Assembly: GCF_000374125.1 (NCBI RefSeq)
Contig: NZ_KB893625.1
Location: 530,945 to 594,944, forward strand
Source of the DNA: Niabella aurantiaca DSM 17617
Lineage (GTDB): Bacteria; Bacteroidota; Bacteroidia; Chitinophagales; Chitinophagaceae
Direction: 5' to 3'
Length of the DNA: 64,000 nucleotides
How positions within the stretch are numbered: the stretch's first letter is position 1; every line of letters starts with the position of its first letter. Shown piece after piece: positions 54,138 through 62,537 of this stretch. The position numbers and the translations under genes were made by a program. The notes under the pieces were generated by a model. The model had not been told where the DNA came from, searched no databases, and saw nothing but the letters and a program-made list of their open reading frames with translations.

Positions 54138-54923
54138 CTAAGATCCGAGCAATCCTTTTATATTTCCGGACCGCAACAGCTCTTTTGTGTGTTCGTCTGC
54201 CTCGTTTTTTCTCAGCGATTCAATGCGCAGCAGGCCGGAGAAATAATCCAGGATGGGGGAGTGGGTACCAAAACAGAATTTACCGGTTCCAAACTGTTTG
54301 AGCAGGTCGCTCCAGTTGGTCATACTTCTTCCTGATGAATCCATCAGCAGATCTGCCTTTCTGAAAAGGCTCATTTCTTCCCCGCTCAGCGCCATGCTGC
54401 CGGCTACATTCACGATCATATATTTTGCGTCCGGAACCGCTTTGACAATGGGTACTATATTTTTTAATGTCCACTCTTTATCAAGATCCATCCATGAGCT
54501 TGTCCGGCTGTCTACCATTCTCAGGCAAAAGGCAACGGGTAAGCCTTTATCGCGGCACATTTTCACCAGTTCAATACAGGGGAGAGCAGCGATGTCATAA
54601 CCGTGGTACTGGGGATAGAGCCGGACCCCCTTCATCCCCATTGTGGTGGCGCATGTTTCAAAGTCATCGCGCCAGCCGCCGTATATGGGATTGATGACCG
54701 CGAAGGGAATGAACCGGTCGCGGTAAGCCCTTTTGCTGCGGATGGCATCCCGCAGCTCTTCGTTGGCGTGCTGCGTGTTCTTATAGAAAATGCCGTTCAG
54801 GTTGCTGATCACTGATACGTCCGTACCAAACTCCTGCATCCTGCCCAGCAGGGCTTCGGGTGTGTTGTATTCCAACTTCAGGAACGGCCAGTGGCCAATA
54901 TATGCATTGCTGTCAATCAACAT
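54138..54923 (-). CDS. Amidohydrolase-superfamily protein lacking the canonical HxH (copy 2)
   Basis: 261 residues starting at ATG 54923. It begins MLIDSNAYIGHWPFLKLEY, again with Asn-Ala-Tyr instead of HxH, and shares SVISNLNGIFYKNTQ, FIPFAVINP, MKGVRLYPQYHGYDI, MVDSRTSSWMDLD and FGTHSPILDYFSGLLRIE with copy 1 at 52323. No export signal, although its partner is Tat-exported; it could stay cytoplasmic or be co-exported by hitch-hiking on the partner. It overlaps the partner's 3' end by 11 bp, exactly as in copy 1. A 68-bp gap separates it from the next pair. Confidence 0.8.
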   Translation of the reverse strand: MLIDSNAYIGHWPFLKLEYNTPEALLGRMQEFGTDVSVISNLNGIFYKNTQHANEELRDAIRSKRAYRDRFIPFAVINPIYGGWRDDFETCATTMGMKGVRLYPQYHGYDIAALPCIELVKMCRDKGLPVAFCLRMVDSRTSSWMDLDKEWTLKNIVPIVKAVPDAKYMIVNVAGSMALSGEEMSLFRKADLLMDSSGRSMTNWSDLLKQFGTGKFCFGTHSPILDYFSGLLRIESLRKNEADEHTKELLRSGNIKGLLGS

Positions 54924-55836
54924 GGATACCTGCTTTTTTTAACCGTTTTGCAATATTTTCAAAAAAGATCTTTCTCCGTTGTGCATCCGTAAGGTTGGCG
55001 GAAAAAAGCTGGCCCACGCCCTGGTAAAAGCTATAGTCACAGCCAAACACCAGCCGGTCTTCACCCACATATTGCAGTGCAAAATCGATCATGCCGGCTG
55101 CGTTGTTGCTCCCGGACACTTCGATGAACACATTGGGTACGTTTTTCAGCACTTTGCAGGCATACTCCCAGTCAATGCCGCCGCCGATATGGGCAAACTG
55201 GAATAATGCTTCGGGATATCTTTTGGCAATGCGTGCGAAGTCTTCCGGCAGGGAAATATTCCTGGGTTCGGTAGGATATAGCTTTACGCGGGAGTGCCCC
55301 ACCGGGGAGTGCATCATGATGTTCCAGTTGAGGTCGATGCATTTTTCAATGACCGGGTAATAGAGCGGGTCATCAATCTTTACCTGGTTGTAAAGCTCTC
55401 CCAGGCCCGTCATGCCGGCATCCCGGCAGCGGTCGATCTCTTCGAGGGATTCCTTCTGAAAAGCCGGGTTCAGCGCCACCGTACCGATAAACCTGCCCGG
55501 GTGCTCCTTCATACACTTTATGATGAAATTGTTCTTCGATCTGAAATCGTCGGGCCTGCCTTCGCTGAAGGGCCGGACAAAGTTGGAGATCATCAGCTTG
55601 TCAATACCGAGCCGGTCTGCAAAATCCAGGTTCACCTCGGTTTTGTACTGGTTTTCGTCTGCGTGGGCATGTGCATCGATCTTCCGGTATTTCAGCACTT
55701 CCTGCATAAAATCTCTTGTCCGTGCCCCGGTATCCGTGGGAGGGGCTTCCCGGCCGGTCGATCCCATCAGGAGGCTGCCCAGCATAAGACCTGCACCTGA
55801 GGTGACCGTATCCGTCATGAATTTTCTGCGATTCAT
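54913..55836 (-). CDS. Tat-exported amidohydrolase-2 family protein (copy 2)
   Basis: 307 residues with MNRRKFMTDTVTSGAGLMLGSLL as Tat signal. Metal-ligand positions are complete: IDAHAHADE, IMMHSPVGHS, FQFAHIGGGIDWEYACK and LVFGCDYSFYQG. It is homologous to the protein at 53119 throughout. It starts 10 bp after the ceramidase-like gene and overlaps the next gene by 11 bp, so all lie in one operon. The presence of two diverged copies suggests two related substrates rather than simple dosage (inference). Confidence 0.87.
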   Translation of the reverse strand: MNRRKFMTDTVTSGAGLMLGSLLMGSTGREAPPTDTGARTRDFMQEVLKYRKIDAHAHADENQYKTEVNLDFADRLGIDKLMISNFVRPFSEGRPDDFRSKNNFIIKCMKEHPGRFIGTVALNPAFQKESLEEIDRCRDAGMTGLGELYNQVKIDDPLYYPVIEKCIDLNWNIMMHSPVGHSRVKLYPTEPRNISLPEDFARIAKRYPEALFQFAHIGGGIDWEYACKVLKNVPNVFIEVSGSNNAAGMIDFALQYVGEDRLVFGCDYSFYQGVGQLFSANLTDAQRRKIFFENIAKRLKKAGIHVD

Positions 55837-55846
55837 TGTTGTGCGT

Positions 55847-57721
55847 TTATTTTACAGGCACCAGCCTTAACTCTCTCAGATCAAACATGGAGCCAGTATC
55901 TGCTGCGGCACCGGATTGCAATACCAGGGTTGTTGTGCCCGGCTGCAGCCGCAGGGCGCCTATCTTTTTTGTACGGTAGGTGTACCAGGATCCTGTTTTA
56001 TCTACTTTGCCTTTTATGCGTTTCTTGCCTGCCGTCAGTTCGAACGATTTGCCTGCAACGGCATCCGCAACGGACCACACCTGGTAAACATCGTATTTGC
56101 CGGCTTTTGCAATATCTACGTTCCATATGGCTTTGTCCTTTGCGTCAAACCAGCCAAAGGCTCTCCATTCGGGCATGTATTTGATGCGGCTGCCTTCGGC
56201 GGCGGCCAGCCAGGATGATAAGCGATAGGACCCGTCTGCCTCCTGCTGAACCAGCTCCGGCTGATTACTGCCGGGTCTTTTGTCTTTGAATGCGCCGGGC
56301 ATTAAGGCACCCACGGCGGTTATGATCATGTCTTCTACCCCGGGATCAAAAGGCGAGGGCTTGTTGTACCAGTACATGCTGCTTTCTGCTTCGTAACCAC
56401 CTTCGCCGATCACACGGCGGGAAGCAATATAGGAGGGTACATCATTGGCGTAAGCGTTTACCCAAAGCCGTTCTGCACCATACTCGTTTTTAAGCCTTAT
56501 GGAATAATCGACCACTACTTCGCCCGCCAGGTTCACCATTGCCATCTTATTGTCGAAGTTCCATACCTGCAGGGGATAATCAACAACGGGGGGAATGGCT
56601 TCGCCTCTTTCGAGTCTTTCAAGCGCAAGGCGTGCATAGTACCCTTTCACCGATTCATCTTTTGTCCATTCCACCAGCTCGCTTGCAGAAGGCACTTTGG
56701 AGAAGGGTAACCGGATCCATTTCATAGAGCCGGATGGTGGCGTAAGGAGCGGTTGCAGCTGCGCTGTTAACAGCTTGTCGATATTGTCGGCAATTTCTTT
56801 ACCATGCTGCTGAACGTTTTCGAGGGCTCCGCGTGGCGAAGGGTTGGCGTCTCCGGCACAGCCCAATGCGATCAGCGCCGTTGTGCCGGGGTGTCTTGCC
56901 TCGATCAGCCGGTGTGCCTCCGCGATCCAGTCGCCGTGAATTTTGTGCTCCTCACCCCCCAGGGTTGTTCCATGACAGGCATAGTTGAGGAAAACGGCTT
57001 TCAATCCGCCGTTGGGGTCTGTTATTTTCAGTATGGGCAGCGCCAGGTCTACAGGGCCGTCTTTTGTGCGGCGGTTGGCGGCAAACTGCGCCTGTCCCTG
57101 CCCCCAGGATACGAGAGCGGGCTGGCGGTTGTTTAAGGCTGCTACCGCCAGGTCTTTCAGCTTTTGGGTAAGCAGTTCGGTATACCGGGTGATCTCGATG
57201 AGCTGCTTTAAGGCTAAAAGCGAATCGCTGAAGTGCCCGTTCCTGTATTGGAGGATATTGATCAGGTTGCCGACCTCGGGACCTCCGTGCGTGTGCGATG
57301 CATAAATCGCAATTTGTGCAGGATCGATCCCTTTTTCTTTTGCAAGGAAATCGGTGACCTTTTTAGTGATGCGCCATGGAATGCCTACCAGGTCTACGGT
57401 AATAAGGACGGTAGGGTGCTGCTCATCGCTGCCCAATGCGAGCGCCTTGGCGGATATGGGCTGCAATACGCTGTCGGCATCAGTGCTGAGCCGTGCCGCA
57501 TACCCGGCCATCCGAATGGGAAATGGCGGTGTGATATCGGTACTGGCCACCCCCGCGGCGACGGTTGCCTGGTTGCCGGCTTTCTGGGAAAAGGAATATT
57601 TCCCCGGCAGGAAAACGGCCGCCATTGCGAGCGCGATGGACAAGGTAGCGGTACTGTTACGGATCTGAAAAATGATTGGCGCAAACTTCATACGCCGGTT
57701 GTTGAATAGATTGTGCATCAT
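55847..57721 (-). CDS. Neutral/alkaline ceramidase-like protein with C-terminal carbohydrate-binding-like domain
   Basis: 624 residues; start 57721 or ATG 57691 (MKFAPIIFQIRN...), then a hydrophobic export segment. The ceramidase N-terminal domain is recognisable from VAAGVASTDITPP, HPTVLITVDLVGIP, YASHTHGGPE (zinc His), LNYACHGTTLGG (zinc His) and GCAGDANPSPRG. In true neutral ceramidases the last motif reads GDxSPN with a catalytic Ser; here Asn stands in that place, so ceramide hydrolysis by the standard mechanism is unlikely. The C-terminal 110 residues (IWNVDIAKAGKYDVYQVWSV, LQPGTTTLVLQSG) look like a CBM6/35-type sandwich. Related proteins are frequent in glycan loci; the substrate is unknown. 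Confidence 0.83.
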   Translation of the reverse strand: MMHNLFNNRRMKFAPIIFQIRNSTATLSIALAMAAVFLPGKYSFSQKAGNQATVAAGVASTDITPPFPIRMAGYAARLSTDADSVLQPISAKALALGSDEQHPTVLITVDLVGIPWRITKKVTDFLAKEKGIDPAQIAIYASHTHGGPEVGNLINILQYRNGHFSDSLLALKQLIEITRYTELLTQKLKDLAVAALNNRQPALVSWGQGQAQFAANRRTKDGPVDLALPILKITDPNGGLKAVFLNYACHGTTLGGEEHKIHGDWIAEAHRLIEARHPGTTALIALGCAGDANPSPRGALENVQQHGKEIADNIDKLLTAQLQPLLTPPSGSMKWIRLPFSKVPSASELVEWTKDESVKGYYARLALERLERGEAIPPVVDYPLQVWNFDNKMAMVNLAGEVVVDYSIRLKNEYGAERLWVNAYANDVPSYIASRRVIGEGGYEAESSMYWYNKPSPFDPGVEDMIITAVGALMPGAFKDKRPGSNQPELVQQEADGSYRLSSWLAAAEGSRIKYMPEWRAFGWFDAKDKAIWNVDIAKAGKYDVYQVWSVADAVAGKSFELTAGKKRIKGKVDKTGSWYTYRTKKIGALRLQPGTTTLVLQSGAAADTGSMFDLRELRLVPVK

Positions 57722-57902
57722 GTTTATAAAAACTTTTTTGAACCAATGTCGGATCCGGCTGTTTTACGGGCGCTCTGGTCTGCAATACAACCCTGTGATC
57801 AGGAACCGTTTTTCCCCGTATGTCTTTTTTTAAGCAGCACCTGCAGATCGTTATGAATGAAGGCTTTCCTTCTTTTTATTTCCGTTACCCCGGCGAGCCT
57901 GT

Positions 57903-58883
57903 TTATAATTTTAACCTGAATAATTTATTGGAATTGTCAAAAAATAGCTTTCGCTCAGCATTTTTATCCGGCACCAGTCTTTTGAGGGCCTGTATTGCCT
58001 GCCAGCCGGTGCAGGCTTTCCCGGTCCCTTCGGTATCCAGGCAATCGCTGCCGTATAAAAGCTTGTCCTGGTGGCGGTTTAAAAAGGATCTTGTAAAGTC
58101 CTCATCGCGTGTCAATGCAGCCAGTCCCGATCCGGCAGAGAGGTCGCCATAAACATTGTCGTACTTTGTCAGCAGCATATCCGTGATCCCTCCCGGGGTA
58201 ACCTTCCCTTTTGGGTAGAGTACGTTCTGATTTGTGTGGTCTTTGTCGATATTGGCCCACCATGTTTGTGCGTGGCCGATAAAGTTCACTTTTTTGTATT
58301 TGCGAAGCATTTTATGCAGCCGTTCCAATCCCCATGTGTACATTTTGTACTGGAAGTGCATCAACACAGGCACTTCGTAGTCCTGCGCCAGTTTGTAAAT
58401 GGCCTGCATCTCTTTTGAATCGCAATCCACATTGAATTTCAGCTCACCGATCACACAGGCTCCTAACTTTAAATATTTTTCTATTTCTTTTACGGCCCCC
58501 GGTGCATCGGGCACTTCATTGGCACCGAAGAAATAATGCTCCTTGTGCTGCTGGGCCAGCTGGTAGCAGGCTTCATTGGCTGTTGCCCTTACCTGGAGCC
58601 CGTTTGAAACACCATAATGAGTAGAACCCATACTTACGGGGTGGCCGGCGGGGAGCAGGATGGTATATGCGGCTCCCATTGTTTTCTGATGGGCCAGCAA
58701 TGCCGCATCGCTCCGGTCTCCATAATTGGTGTGCTGGTGAATGTCGATGATCTTTTCACCGGGCTCATTGCTGAAGATCTGTTGCAGTACCTCGGCCTTC
58801 GCGGAGGCCATGGTAAAAAGACCGGCGCCTATAACCGACGATCGCTTTATAAAATCCCTTCTGGTTGATTTTTCTTTTCCCAT
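57903..58883 (-). CDS. Tat-exported amidohydrolase family protein
   Basis: 326 residues from ATG 58883 (MGKEKSTRRDFIKRSSVIGAGLF, Tat motif TRRDFIKR); the frame reaches 58964 but the extension would bury the Tat signal. Metal ligands appear as IIDIHQHTNYGD, VLMHFQYKM, NFIGHAQTWW and LLYGSDCLDTEG. It differs from the paralogous pairs downstream and is a separate amidohydrolase-2 lineage. It lies 25 bp after the DegT-type gene. A 181-bp gap with no gene separates it from the ceramidase-like gene, perhaps with an internal promoter. Substrate unknown. Confidence 0.87.
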   Translation of the reverse strand: MGKEKSTRRDFIKRSSVIGAGLFTMASAKAEVLQQIFSNEPGEKIIDIHQHTNYGDRSDAALLAHQKTMGAAYTILLPAGHPVSMGSTHYGVSNGLQVRATANEACYQLAQQHKEHYFFGANEVPDAPGAVKEIEKYLKLGACVIGELKFNVDCDSKEMQAIYKLAQDYEVPVLMHFQYKMYTWGLERLHKMLRKYKKVNFIGHAQTWWANIDKDHTNQNVLYPKGKVTPGGITDMLLTKYDNVYGDLSAGSGLAALTRDEDFTRSFLNRHQDKLLYGSDCLDTEGTGKACTGWQAIQALKRLVPDKNAERKLFFDNSNKLFRLKL

Positions 58884-58908
58884 AAAAAAATTACAATGAA
58901 TGAACGGA

Positions 58909-60261
58909 TCAGGAAAGGTGGTCCCTGTTGGTATAGATCTTTTCCAATGCATGGACAATGTCATCCATGTCTTCTTTTGTACCCAGCAAAATGGCTCCGG
59001 CGCTGATCACAACAACCGTTTCCGTTACTCTGTCGCAGGCGGGTAATTGCAGGCTGTCCCTGAAAAGATTTAATTGTTGCTTCGTGTAGCTCTTTTTGTA
59101 GCTGCTCAGTTCTAAGATATTGGTGGCCCACAGATCGTGCTGCATGCCTTTTATATAGCCGCTTGCGGGGATGCCCTCTGCACTCAGCGCTTTAAGGAAT
59201 ACCTGGCGGTCAACGTTATTGAAGGATTTTTTGTCGTATGTAAAGGCATATAGATAGTAACCGGAGCTGTTGCTGCCCTCGTATTGGAGTTGGGGCGTCA
59301 GGCCGGGGATGTTCTTTATTTTGGCGCTCAGGTAATTTGCGTTCTCGTTGCGTTTTTCAAAACGCTCAACGGCCTTATCCAGCTGCGACAGGATAATGCT
59401 GCCTTCAAATTCATTCATACGCATCTTTTGGCCGATGGTGGTATTCTGGCCCTTGCGGTTGGTGCCGTGGTTTTGTATGGTATATACTTTATCCATCAAT
59501 GCGTCGTCGTTGCCGATGACCGCTCCGCCTTCGCCGGCGGCGATCTGTTTGCTGCCCTGGAAGCTGAAACATCCCAGCTGGCCGATGGTGCCTAATTGCC
59601 GGCCTTTATATTTGGCAAAATTTGCCTGGCAGGCATCTTCAATAACGGGTATCTTATGCTTGTTGGCTACGGCCATGATGGCGTCCATATTGCATGCGGA
59701 GCCCATGATATGCACCGGCATGATCGCTTTTGTGTTTGGAGTGATCTTTTGCGCGATCGCAGCCGCATCGATCTGGTAGCTCCGGTAATCCAGGTCTGCA
59801 AATATGGGCAAGGCCCTGGCGGCAAGTATTGCGGAGATGGTGCCAAAATCGGTGTAGGAGGAGGTAATGACCTCATCCCCGGGCTGTATGTTCAACGCAT
59901 CCACGCAAACGCCCAATGCCTGCGTTCCCGATCCGGTGCCTACGCAGTATTTTGCCCCGGTAAGCGCTGCATATTTTTTTTCAAAGGTGGCCACAGTACC
60001 ATGTACCGGGTTGCTGATCCTGCTCCAGGCACCGCTTTTTGTGGTGGCGGTGATATTGGCCAGCATATTGTCGTCAACGATCATTGCAGGCCAGTGTGGC
60101 CAGGGTTTTGTTCTGACGGGAGCCCCGCCGCTTATGGCCAACCCGGCGGTGCTGATTTTCGCATGCTGCCCGGCGAACGCAACGGGGGGGATGGAAAGTG
60201 CCGCTGAGCTTGCAGATAATACAGAAATAAATTTTCTGCGGGAGTATTGTTTTTTATTCAT
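58909..60261 (-). CDS. DegT/DnrJ/EryC1/StrS-type PLP-dependent enzyme with a Tat signal
   Basis: 450 residues. The N-terminus MNKKQYSRRKFISVLSASSAALSIPPVAFAG is a clear twin-arginine signal with a cleavage-like AFAG end. The fold-type-I PLP domain has GTGSGTQALGVCVDAL, DEVITSSYTDFGTISAI, PVHIMGSACNMDAIM, VIEDACQANFAKYKG and FSFQGSKQIAAGEGG, where the Lys in QGSK is the Schiff-base residue. Sugar aminotransferases of this family are normally cytoplasmic and use nucleotide sugars, so export with bound PLP is unusual. Gaps are 18 bp from the symporter gene and 25 bp to the next amidohydrolase gene. A periplasmic transamination, or a dehydratase-like step on a free sugar, can be imagined but is not shown. 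Confidence 0.9.
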   Translation of the reverse strand: MNKKQYSRRKFISVLSASSAALSIPPVAFAGQHAKISTAGLAISGGAPVRTKPWPHWPAMIVDDNMLANITATTKSGAWSRISNPVHGTVATFEKKYAALTGAKYCVGTGSGTQALGVCVDALNIQPGDEVITSSYTDFGTISAILAARALPIFADLDYRSYQIDAAAIAQKITPNTKAIMPVHIMGSACNMDAIMAVANKHKIPVIEDACQANFAKYKGRQLGTIGQLGCFSFQGSKQIAAGEGGAVIGNDDALMDKVYTIQNHGTNRKGQNTTIGQKMRMNEFEGSIILSQLDKAVERFEKRNENANYLSAKIKNIPGLTPQLQYEGSNSSGYYLYAFTYDKKSFNNVDRQVFLKALSAEGIPASGYIKGMQHDLWATNILELSSYKKSYTKQQLNLFRDSLQLPACDRVTETVVVISAGAILLGTKEDMDDIVHALEKIYTNRDHLS

Positions 60262-60279
60262 GGCAAGTTATTTTCAAAG

Positions 60280-61557
60280 TTATCGGGTTCGTATCTTATG
60301 ACCCCGGATGGAATAATAGAGTATCATTAAATAACAGGGTGCTACGATCCAGTACGCTTTCTGGGGGTTATAGCTGTCTGCAAAATGACCATAAGCCAGG
60401 GGCAATAAGGCACCGCCGCAGATGCTCATGATGAGTAAAGAGGATCCGGTTTTGGTGAACCGGCCCAGGTTTGAAATGGCTAATGGCCATATTGCCGGCC
60501 ACATCAGCGCATTGGAAAGCCCCAGCAGCGCAATGAACAGCACGGACAGATAACCCGTAGTAAACAAGGCGCAGAGCAAAAAGAGGATGCCTGTCAGTGC
60601 AGAATATTGCAACGCTTTTTCCTGCGACAGGAATTTTGGAATGCTGATGATGCCGATCAGGTACCCGATGAGCATGGCGGTTAATGTCATGCTCGTGAAA
60701 AATTTTGCGGTTACCATCGGGATCCCCTGGTATGATCCGTAGTCGATGATGGTATTGCCGGAAATGACTTCTACGCCAACATAGAGGAACAGGGTGAATG
60801 CGCCGATCAAAAGATGAGGGAATTGAAAAATGGACTTTTTACCCGTGGCGGCCTCCATGTCCTGTTCGTCCTGCTCCTCCTCAACCTCCGGCAGGCCGGA
60901 GTAATGGACCAGCAACGCCAGAATTAAAAGAACAATGGCCATGATCACGTAGGGGAGGATCACCCGGTGCGCCAGCGCGTTCAGCTCCGTCAGCTTCGTT
61001 ACAGGATCCAGTTGTGCTATTTTGTGGCTGAGGGCATCGGTGTCCTTTAAAATAACCGAACCCAGAACAATGGGCGCAATAATGCCGGCAACGCCATTGC
61101 ATACGCCCATAACGCTGATCCGCCTGGCCGCAGTCTTCCTCGGCCCCAGTATCGTTACATAAGGGTTGGAGGCTGTTTGTAAAATAGAAAGCCCGGCACC
61201 CTGCACAAATAAACCCGTTAAGAACACAGGGTAGGCGCGGGATAACGCCGCCGGGATAAAGAACAGCGAACCTACCGCCATTATCGCCAACCCCAGGGAG
61301 ATCCCTTTCTTGAACCCGGTCTTGCGCAGGATCCATCCTCCCGGAAGGGCCATTACAAAATAGGAAATATAAAGCGCAAAAGCGACCAGGTATGCCTGTG
61401 TGTTATTCAGCTCACAGGCTAATTTTAAATATGGGATCAACACAGAGCTCAGCCAGGTCACAAAGCCAAATACCGAAAATAAAAGGCCGATAATAACCAG
61501 CGATCTTTTTATCGATTGTTGTTCACCGGCGGTTATTGTTAACGTTTCATTCGACAT
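60280..61557 (-). CDS. FHS-family sugar:proton symporter (FucP/GluP/NagP-like MFS)
   Basis: 425 residues, 12 hydrophobic segments, starting at ATG 61557 (a TTG three codons upstream was rejected). Landmarks are LLFSVFGFVTWLSSVLIPYLKLACELN, GLSILQTASNPYVTILGP and LSNALMWPAIWPLAISNLG, the signature of the fucose:H+ symporter family to which NagP-type GlcNAc transporters of Bacteroidota-like bacteria belong. It is placed 58 bp after murQ, suggesting an amino sugar (GlcNAc or MurNAc) as substrate, although fucose- or glucose-type sugars are possible. The central loop carries an unusual acidic run (EVEEEQDEQDMEA). Confidence 0.88.
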   Translation of the reverse strand: MSNETLTITAGEQQSIKRSLVIIGLLFSVFGFVTWLSSVLIPYLKLACELNNTQAYLVAFALYISYFVMALPGGWILRKTGFKKGISLGLAIMAVGSLFFIPAALSRAYPVFLTGLFVQGAGLSILQTASNPYVTILGPRKTAARRISVMGVCNGVAGIIAPIVLGSVILKDTDALSHKIAQLDPVTKLTELNALAHRVILPYVIMAIVLLILALLVHYSGLPEVEEEQDEQDMEAATGKKSIFQFPHLLIGAFTLFLYVGVEVISGNTIIDYGSYQGIPMVTAKFFTSMTLTAMLIGYLIGIISIPKFLSQEKALQYSALTGILFLLCALFTTGYLSVLFIALLGLSNALMWPAIWPLAISNLGRFTKTGSSLLIMSICGGALLPLAYGHFADSYNPQKAYWIVAPCYLMILYYSIRGHKIRTR

Positions 61558-61615
61558 ATATTGCAATTATCTGTTGTGTTCGCTGATCTTTTGATGAGGA
61601 TCCTGCGCCGTGATT

Positions 61616-62443
61616 TTATGCACGGTGATTTTTCGAATTTAATGATTTCAGGGCATTTTGTACGCTGCCGTTCCGGAACAGCATTTCCTTTGCCATATCG
61701 TAATCACTGATGTCTCCCAGCCTCATGAGCATTTTTGTAGCCCTGTCGGTAATTTTATGATTGATGAGCTTTACATTCACCATTTGATTGTCGATGATCC
61801 GGCCCAGGCGTACCATTGTGGTGGTGCTGATCATATCGAAGATCATTTTGTGCGCTGTGGCGCATTTCATGCGGGTGCTGCCGGTGATGAATTCGGGTCC
61901 CGTGATCACTTCGATGGGGTACAGTGCCTGTGCGGCAATGGGGCTGCCGGGGTTGCTTACAATACACCCGGTTTCGATATGTTCCTTTCTGCATGTTGTG
62001 AGCGCTGCCAGAACAAAAGGAGTGGTGCCGCTTGCCGAAATACCGATCACAATATCTTTTTTGCTGATGCCTTTTTCGCGCAATTTCTCCCAGGCCTCGT
62101 TTTTGTCGTCCTCCATTTCTTCACGGGCCTCCACCAGGCGGTCTACGCCCCCTGCCAGGATCACCTGGAACAGGTCCGGACTAACGCCATAGGTAGTGGG
62201 TAGCTCGATCACATCCAAAACCGATAAGCGGCCACTGCTGCCGGCGCCAACATAAAACAGCCTTCCCCCGTTTTTTATTTTTTCCACGATCACTTCGATC
62301 AGGGCGTTTATCCGGGGAAGCTCTTTCTCTATGGCCGGCGCTACACTCTTGTCTTCACTGTTAATAAATCCTGTTAGCTCTTCAATGGACCTTGTTTCAA
62401 GATCCCGGTAGTTGGATGGCTGTTCGGTAATTCTATTCTGCAT
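61616..62443 (-). CDS. murQ: N-acetylmuramic acid 6-phosphate etherase
   Basis: 275 residues from ATG 62443 (MQNRITEQPSNYRDLE); an upstream in-frame start at 62506 adds a non-homologous stretch. The enzyme cleaves the lactyl ether of MurNAc-6-P to give GlcNAc-6-P and lactate. The SIS domain shows GGRLFYVGAGSSGRLSVLDVIELPTTYG (catalytic-site Glu in IELP), IVIGISASGTTPFV and GPEFITGSTRMKCATAHKMI, all diagnostic of MurQ. It lies between an upstream GH20 gene (94-bp gap with a near-palindrome) and a sugar symporter, a setting typical of peptidoglycan amino-sugar recovery. A MurNAc kinase is required; the BadF-type kinase at 31584 is a candidate. Confidence 0.95.
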   Translation of the reverse strand: MQNRITEQPSNYRDLETRSIEELTGFINSEDKSVAPAIEKELPRINALIEVIVEKIKNGGRLFYVGAGSSGRLSVLDVIELPTTYGVSPDLFQVILAGGVDRLVEAREEMEDDKNEAWEKLREKGISKKDIVIGISASGTTPFVLAALTTCRKEHIETGCIVSNPGSPIAAQALYPIEVITGPEFITGSTRMKCATAHKMIFDMISTTTMVRLGRIIDNQMVNVKLINHKITDRATKMLMRLGDISDYDMAKEMLFRNGSVQNALKSLNSKNHRA

Positions 62444-62490
62444 GAAAATCGTTTTGTCGGTTGAGTCTGCGGTTTTTGTGCGTTCTTTTA

Positions 62491-62506
62491 TTGCGAATAT
62501 ACGCAA
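62491..62506. promoter_or_regulatory. Near-palindromic operator candidate upstream of murQ
   Basis: ttgcgaatatacgcaa is a 16-bp element with perfect outer arms ttgcg/cgcaa and a near-symmetric AT core. It sits 47 bp upstream of the murQ start, flanked by tgcggttttt (62469) and tttgcggtttt (62527). The TTGCGTAT-like half-site and CCGCAAA-like flank also occur in front of the BadF-type kinase gene at 32621-32700. Symmetry suggests binding of a dimeric regulator; identity unknown. Confidence 0.4.
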
Positions 62507-62537
62507 ATTATAATTTGGAACTTTTTTTTGCGGTTTT

